Shown: piece after piece, positions 6,588 through 9,870 of the stretch
How the letters are laid out: each line of letters begins with the position of its first letter
How positions within the stretch are numbered: the stretch's first letter is position 1
Assembly (NCBI GenBank): GCA_012513595.1
Contig: JAAZBY010000684.1
Location: forward strand, 1-9,870
Reading direction: 5' to 3'
DNA from: Chloroflexota bacterium
GTDB lineage: Bacteria; Chloroflexota; Anaerolineae; UBA1429
DNA length: 9,870 nt
Notes under the pieces: model-generated
The model's database searches: none
Seen by the model: only the letters and a program-made list of their open reading frames with translations
Told to the model about the DNA's origin: nothing
Made by a program: the position numbers and the translations under genes

Positions 6588-7760
6588 CTATTTCCAGGCA
6601 CTGGTGGCGCGATTGAGTTCCTCGCCCATCGTCTCAAACAGGGCTTTGATGCTGTCGTCGGAAAGGCGGGTCTTGTTGTAAGGGTCCAGGAGCGCGGTAA
6701 CGCGCTCCGGCTGGCTTGCCCAGCTGTTCGGCTCGGCGAGCCGCTCGCCCACGTCCCCGAAGGTCCCCAGGACCTCCAGCACCAACGGCGGGACGCGCAC
6801 GCGCACGTTCTTCAGGTTGTAGCGGCGCTGCTCGCGGACGACGTTGGCCACGCTGCTGCCGAACTTGTCAAGGCCCGTTCCGACGCCCTTGGTGCGGCCG
6901 AGGAACTCAGCCGAGACCTGCAGGGATTCCTCGTAGGCGGCGCGCACGCCGTTGCGGCGGGCCAGGTCGGCCAGCTGGGTGCCGAACTCACCCGGCACCT
7001 CGGGCGGCACGCGCAGCTCCATCAGCACGCGCTGCAGGCCGTTCTGGAGCGCCAGGGCCTCCAGGTTGTCGCGCAGGTGGGCATGGCGAGTCTGGTTCTC
7101 GGCCAGGCGGATGCCGACCTCCTGCCACTGTTCGCGCAGCTCAGACTGCTTGTCTCCGGCTGCCTTGACCGAGTCCGCCCATCCCTGCCGCAGGAGGCGC
7201 AGCTTGGCCAGCGTCTCTTCCTGGCGACGCTTGGCCTCGCGTTGCTGGCGCTTCAGGCGGCGGATCGCCCCGAACTGGCTGAGCCATCCCAACGTGGAGG
7301 AGGCCCGCAGAGACTCTTCCTCCTCAAAGGCGCGGGCGAACTCGTCCTGGTAGCGGGTCGCCAGGGCCTGGAGTTTCGCGTCCTCGGCGTTCAGCTCCGG
7401 GTTCGTGTCGCGCAGTTTCGCCGTCTCGCCCTGGGCGGCGGCCAGGAGCTCGTCGGACTTGGCCTGCCCCTCGGTGATCTGCGCCTCCAGGGAGGCGATC
7501 TCATCGCGCAGGCGCTGACGCTCCTCCTCCTCGACCCTGTCGATGGTAGAGGCAAAGGCGGGCGGCATCTCAGCCCGCTTGGCCTCCAGTAGCGGCAGGC
7601 AGGTGCCCAGCGCGCCCTGCCAGGCCTCCATCTCCTCTGTGAAGGCCTGCGTGAGGGCCTGGCGCACGGCGTCGGCGCGCTGATAGCAGGTCTGCGCCGT
7701 ACGGTATTGGCTCTCCAGGAAGGAGTGCAACTGAGAGAGGGTTGGGTCCTTGCTGCTCAT
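6588..7760 (-). CDS. Unrecognised cytoplasmic coiled-coil protein
   Basis: A 390-residue protein with no signal peptide or membrane helix and no family I can name. Residues about 1-70 are helical and contain the only two Cys (25 and 54). Two long charged helical stretches, about 72-150 and 165-240, are rich in Glu, Arg, Gln and Lys with coiled-coil character. A short, less charged break between them contains STLGWLSQFGA (about 155-165). From about 250 the sequence changes to a globular, Pro-containing domain (VPPEVPGEFG, a Gly-rich GRTKGVGTGLDKFG near 288-301, and VRVPPLVLEVLG) ending in amphipathic helices. I chose ATG 7760 because GAGG lies 7 nt upstream. A GTG at 7775 would put that site inside the coding region. 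The gene follows the radical SAM gene after 30 bp and is probably co-transcribed. A scaffold or chaperone role for the neighbouring modification system is conceivable but unproven. Confidence 0.72.
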   Translation of the reverse strand: MSSKDPTLSQLHSFLESQYRTAQTCYQRADAVRQALTQAFTEEMEAWQGALGTCLPLLEAKRAEMPPAFASTIDRVEEEERQRLRDEIASLEAQITEGQAKSDELLAAAQGETAKLRDTNPELNAEDAKLQALATRYQDEFARAFEEEESLRASSTLGWLSQFGAIRRLKRQQREAKRRQEETLAKLRLLRQGWADSVKAAGDKQSELREQWQEVGIRLAENQTRHAHLRDNLEALALQNGLQRVLMELRVPPEVPGEFGTQLADLARRNGVRAAYEESLQVSAEFLGRTKGVGTGLDKFGSSVANVVREQRRYNLKNVRVRVPPLVLEVLGTFGDVGERLAEPNSWASQPERVTALLDPYNKTRLSDDSIKALFETMGEELNRATSAWK

Positions 7761-7767
7761 GGTGTTA

Positions 7768-7771
7768 CCTC
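7768..7771 (-). promoter_or_regulatory. Shine-Dalgarno setting the start of the coiled-coil gene
   Basis: On the minus strand GAGG precedes ATG 7760 by 7 nt (GAGGTAACACC-ATG). A GGAGG lies slightly further upstream, just after the radical SAM stop. This decides the start in favour of Met-Ser-Ser-Lys rather than the in-frame GTG at 7775. Confidence 0.6.
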
Positions 7772-7790
7772 GCACCTCCGGCGGCTATGG

Positions 7791-9209
7791 CTACAGGCCG
7801 ACCCCGCGCGTGCCCGACCAGAGCGACTTTTTCACCTGCCAGAGCGCCCCGGCCCAGGGGGGGCCGCCGGGGGCGACCTCCTCGAGCTCGCGGAACGAGC
7901 CGTGCTGGTCCCAGTAGAGCGGGCAGGCGCCGCAGCAGATCTCTTTGATGTCGCAGCGTTCGCAAACCGGCGGCAGGAACTCTTTGCGGCGCCAGTAGAG
8001 CGCCGTGCGCGAGTGCCACACCTTCTCGAACGGCTGGTGCAGCAGGTCACCGATCCCCGCGTCAAAGCTGCTGCAGGGGATCAGCTGCCCCGCCGGGTTG
8101 ACCGAGATCAGCCCGTCCACGCAGGCGCACGATTTGGAGCCGAGCCCGGCCTGCACCGGGTTGAACAGGCAATAGGGCACCGGTGAGTACCACACAAACT
8201 GTACGCCGCGCTCGCTGGCGCGTTGCTGTACTGCCCGAATGACGTCGCCGATATCCGAATAGCGCACGTCGTCCTCGGCGTGCTCCAGCGCCGTGCCCGT
8301 GCGGATGACCATGTTCATGGAAAAGTACTCGGAGCGCAGCTCCTCGGCGATAAAGTCGACCAGCTCCAACAGGTGGGCGCGGTTGCCGCCGCACACGGTG
8401 GTGTTGGTGTGGGTGTGCACCTTGGCCGCCCGCAGGTTGCGCACGCCCTGCACGGCGCGCTCCCACGAGCCGGGGTGGCGGGTGATGGCGTCGTGCACCG
8501 CGGCCGAGCCGCCCTCCAGGCTGAGCTGCGCCGAGTCGAGCCCGGCGTCGGCCAGGCTCTGGACATAGTCTGCGTCGGCACAGCGGAAGCCGTTGGTGAT
8601 CAGGTTGACCCGCAGGCCCTTGCCCTGGGCGTAGGCGACCAGCTCGGGCAGGTCCTCGCGCAGGGTCGGCTCGCCGCCGGTGAACGACAGGGTCGGGCAG
8701 TGCGCCTCATCATAGATGCGGTCGATGATGACCTTGACCTCTGCGGTGCTCATCTCGGGCACCTGGCTGCCGCGGCGCGGCGCGTCGGCATAGCAGAAGG
8801 TGCAGCGGTGCTGGCAGCGGTAGGTCAGGGCGATCTCTGACAGGACGGGCAACTCACGCCGGTGCGAGCCAAAGCGCGTGATGCGCGCGGCGGGGGCGGC
8901 GCACACGTCCCCGTTCAACAGGGCCGACACGCTGACCAAGAGCTGCCGCAGGTCCTCGCGGACCCGCTCGGGCCTGGCGCTGTAGCGCTCGGCAACCTCC
9001 GCCACCACACGGTCGACGTTGGGGCCCTCCGGGTCGTTGTACAGGGCGGCCATCATCTCGGTGGCCGTCTTGTTCAGGTGGTGCAGGCGGTTGGGGCGCA
9101 GGATGATCAGCCCGTCCTCGGGCCGGATGTACACATATTCCCTGCTCGAGTTGATCAGCTGGCTCGCCAGGGATTGCAGGTCAGTGCCGGTACGTTCCGC
9201 CGTAGTCAT
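7791..9209 (-). CDS. Radical SAM/SPASM peptide maturase with N-terminal PqqD-like (RRE) domain
   Basis: A 472-residue enzyme predicted to modify a ribosomal peptide. Residues about 23-98 (a beta-rich YVYIRPEDGLIIL, then HHLNKTATEMMAAL and a helical tail with a DLRQLL segment) resemble PqqD, the fold that grips leader peptides (RRE). The radical SAM barrel follows, with the [4Fe-4S] motif Cys132-x3-Cys136-x2-Cys139 (CQHRCTFCY), SAM-binding TGGEPT at 178-183 and a TNG strand near 205. A SPASM domain fills the C-terminus. Cys363 is followed by G-x4-Cys379 (GQLIPC), then by an exact CX2CX5CX3C at Cys416, 419, 425 and 429. The usual final Cys of SPASM is absent after Cys429. Cys347 and Cys361 are extra candidate ligands. 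The gene lies 66 bp downstream of the Cys/His-repeat gene, its likely substrate, and 30 bp before the coiled-coil gene. The exact linkage made (thioether or carbon-carbon) cannot be read from sequence. Confidence 0.9.
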   Translation of the reverse strand: MTTAERTGTDLQSLASQLINSSREYVYIRPEDGLIILRPNRLHHLNKTATEMMAALYNDPEGPNVDRVVAEVAERYSARPERVREDLRQLLVSVSALLNGDVCAAPAARITRFGSHRRELPVLSEIALTYRCQHRCTFCYADAPRRGSQVPEMSTAEVKVIIDRIYDEAHCPTLSFTGGEPTLREDLPELVAYAQGKGLRVNLITNGFRCADADYVQSLADAGLDSAQLSLEGGSAAVHDAITRHPGSWERAVQGVRNLRAAKVHTHTNTTVCGGNRAHLLELVDFIAEELRSEYFSMNMVIRTGTALEHAEDDVRYSDIGDVIRAVQQRASERGVQFVWYSPVPYCLFNPVQAGLGSKSCACVDGLISVNPAGQLIPCSSFDAGIGDLLHQPFEKVWHSRTALYWRRKEFLPPVCERCDIKEICCGACPLYWDQHGSFRELEEVAPGGPPWAGALWQVKKSLWSGTRGVGL

Positions 9210-9230
9210 GGCAGTCCAGGGCCTTTCCAG

Positions 9231-9257
9231 GGGCTGGCCGCGCGGGGCGGCCAGCCC
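9231..9257 (-). promoter_or_regulatory. Perfect 11-bp hairpin between repeat-peptide gene and maturase gene
   Basis: The arms GGGCTGGCCGC (9231-9241) and GCGGCCAGCCC (9247-9257) are exact reverse complements around a 5-nt loop. The hairpin falls in the 66-bp gap and begins 18 nt after the stop of the repeat-peptide gene. The minus-strand sequence after it is not T-rich, so it is not a classical intrinsic terminator. Partial termination or protection of the upstream mRNA would raise peptide over maturase levels, which is a common need in RiPP operons. That role is inferred. Confidence 0.6.
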
Positions 9258-9275
9258 GGGATGAGATGCTGACGA

Positions 9276-9870
9276 TCAGACGCGGCTCACACAGGCCGAG
9301 TGGCAGGCCGAATGGCACGCCGAGTGCACACAGGCCGAGTGGCACGCCGAGTGGCAGGCGTCGTGGACGCAGGCCGAATGGCAGGCATCGTGCACGCAGG
9401 CCGAGTGGCAGGCGGAGTGGCAGGCCGAATGCGCGGCGCCCTGGCCCAGCATATCGCCCAGCACCGTGCCCCCCAGCACGGCGGCGGCGCCCTTCTCGAG
9501 GCGTTCAGCCGTGCCGCTGATGGTCTTTTCCACGCTGGAGGTGATCTTGCCGGCCATGTTCTCGATCGGGCGAAGGGCCGCCTCCGCCGACTGGGCCAGC
9601 GGCCCGGGCCCGCTGGGGCCGGCCAGCGGCGCGCCAGCGCCACCGGTCAGCGTGGCGCCGCCACCGCCGGCCGTCGCTGTGCCGCCGCCCTGCATATGCT
9701 CGCGCATGTGGCTCAGGAGGATCCAGTCCGTCAGCGTCGGGCGCGGAGGCAGGTGCGGCGCCTGGCGCCACTCGCGCTCGAACTCGCCATAGGCATCGTC
9801 GATGCGCTTCTGATAGGTGTCGCGGGTGGCCTGGGGGTCGGCGTTCCACATCTTGGGCTGCACCACGGTC
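9276..9870 (-). CDS. Putative RiPP precursor with C-terminal His-x-Ala-Cys repeats, 5' end open
   Basis: The frame stays open to the window edge. Visible starts are GTG 9866, GTG 9863 and ATG 9851, none with a checkable Shine-Dalgarno, so the true start may lie outside. From GTG 9866 there are 196 residues. Residues 1-59 are charged and helical, with a hydrophobic [10 protein letters not shown] near 45-54. Residues 60-90 are a Gly/Pro/Ala linker, and 91-145 are amphipathic helix ending in [17 protein letters not shown]. Residues 146-192 are eleven units of His-Ser/Asp-Ala-Cys, followed by VSRV. All eleven Cys lie in this tail and none in the first 145 residues. The layout suggests a long leader plus a core peptide modified by the radical SAM/SPASM enzyme encoded 66 bp downstream. 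There is no signal peptide in the visible part. A plain metal-binding tail is the main alternative. Confidence 0.75.
   Translation of the reverse strand, partial: TVVQPKMWNADPQATRDTYQKRIDDAYGEFEREWRQAPHLPPRPTLTDWILLSHMREHMQGGGTATAGGGGATLTGGAGAPLAGPSGPGPLAQSAEAALRPIENMAGKITSSVEKTISGTAERLEKGAAAVLGGTVLGDMLGQGAAHSACHSACHSACVHDACHSACVHDACHSACHSACVHSACHSACHSACVSRV
9291..9431 (-). repeat. Tandem 12/15-nt coding repeat encoding HSAC/HDAC units
   Basis: Eleven direct repeats on the minus strand, each 12 nt (His-Ser-Ala-Cys) or 15 nt where a Val codon is added before units 4, 6 and 9. Units 4 and 6 have Asp in place of Ser. Codons vary between copies: CAC/CAT, TCG/TCC, GCC/GCG, TGC/TGT and GTG/GTC. 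Copies are therefore not all recent duplicates, and the conserved pattern is at protein level. The tract makes up 47 residues at the C-terminal end of the putative precursor. Confidence 0.92.

Noticed and set aside
9231..9257. Intrinsic terminator ending the repeat-peptide transcript
   Set aside because: The stem is strong, but no T-run follows on the minus strand. Full termination would also cut off the maturase, which has no visible promoter of its own.
7790..9272. Several plus-strand open frames opposite the radical SAM gene
   Set aside because: They are shadows of a gene with complete radical SAM and SPASM motifs, have no Shine-Dalgarno support and show no recognisable domains.
9291..9431. 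CRISPR-like array
   Set aside because: Units are 12-15 nt, contiguous, with no spacers, and they encode an in-frame peptide repeat with synonymous changes.
9291..9431. His-Xaa-Ser (Hxs) repeat peptide system
   Set aside because: HxsA-type repeats are H-x-S without Cys, and that system has two radical SAM proteins. Here the unit is H-S/D-A-C with Cys in every unit, and only one maturase is visible.
9291..9431. c-type haem sites (C-x3-C-H)
   Set aside because: The pattern appears only because units are tandem. Sites overlap, share Cys, and the visible protein has no signal peptide for export to the haem-attachment machinery.

Overview
The window is GC-rich, gene-dense bacterial DNA with no tRNA, rRNA, insertion sequence, CRISPR array or long non-coding stretch. 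The organism cannot be named from the sequence alone. A Chloroflexota (Anaerolineae-like) bacterium is a reasonable guess. The grounds are a membrane-anchored beta-propeller protein, a lipoprotein whose lipobox is followed by a Pro/Thr-rich linker, the high GC content and the presence of selA. This is inference with moderate to low certainty.

The left part (1-4127, plus strand) is a tight run of four genes. First comes the 3' part of a membrane-anchored beta-propeller protein, open to the window edge. It is followed by tsaD (tRNA t6A37 synthesis), a 100-residue alkyltransferase-like (ATL/MGMT-family) DNA repair protein, and selA (Sec-tRNA synthesis). Gaps are 8-19 bp. The tsaD stop overlaps the Shine-Dalgarno sequence of the ATL gene, so these genes are probably co-transcribed.

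The right part (4092-9870, minus strand) is a second run, read right to left. It encodes (a) a protein of at least 196 residues whose C-terminus is eleven His-Ser/Asp-Ala-Cys units and whose only cysteines lie in those units; (b) a radical SAM/SPASM enzyme with an N-terminal PqqD-like leader-binding (RRE) domain; (c) an unrecognised 390-residue coiled-coil protein; (d) a small two-TM, winged-helix-like, zinc-ribbon protein; and (e) a secreted lipoprotein with an HEFQH metallopeptidase motif and a C-terminus resembling immune inhibitor A. Gaps are 66, 30, 45 and 0 bp. The two runs converge and overlap tail to tail by 36 bp, with no terminator between them.

The most interesting content is the right-hand run. 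A Cys/His repeat peptide beside an RRE-containing radical SAM/SPASM maturase has the layout of a ribosomally synthesised, post-translationally modified peptide (RiPP) pathway. The regular H-x-A-C repeat, the long Cys-free leader, a perfect 11-bp hairpin between precursor and maturase, and the unusual partner genes suggest a pathway I cannot match to a named class. It resembles CXXX-repeat peptide systems in layout only. The roles of the coiled-coil, zinc-ribbon and peptidase genes in it are inferred from position.
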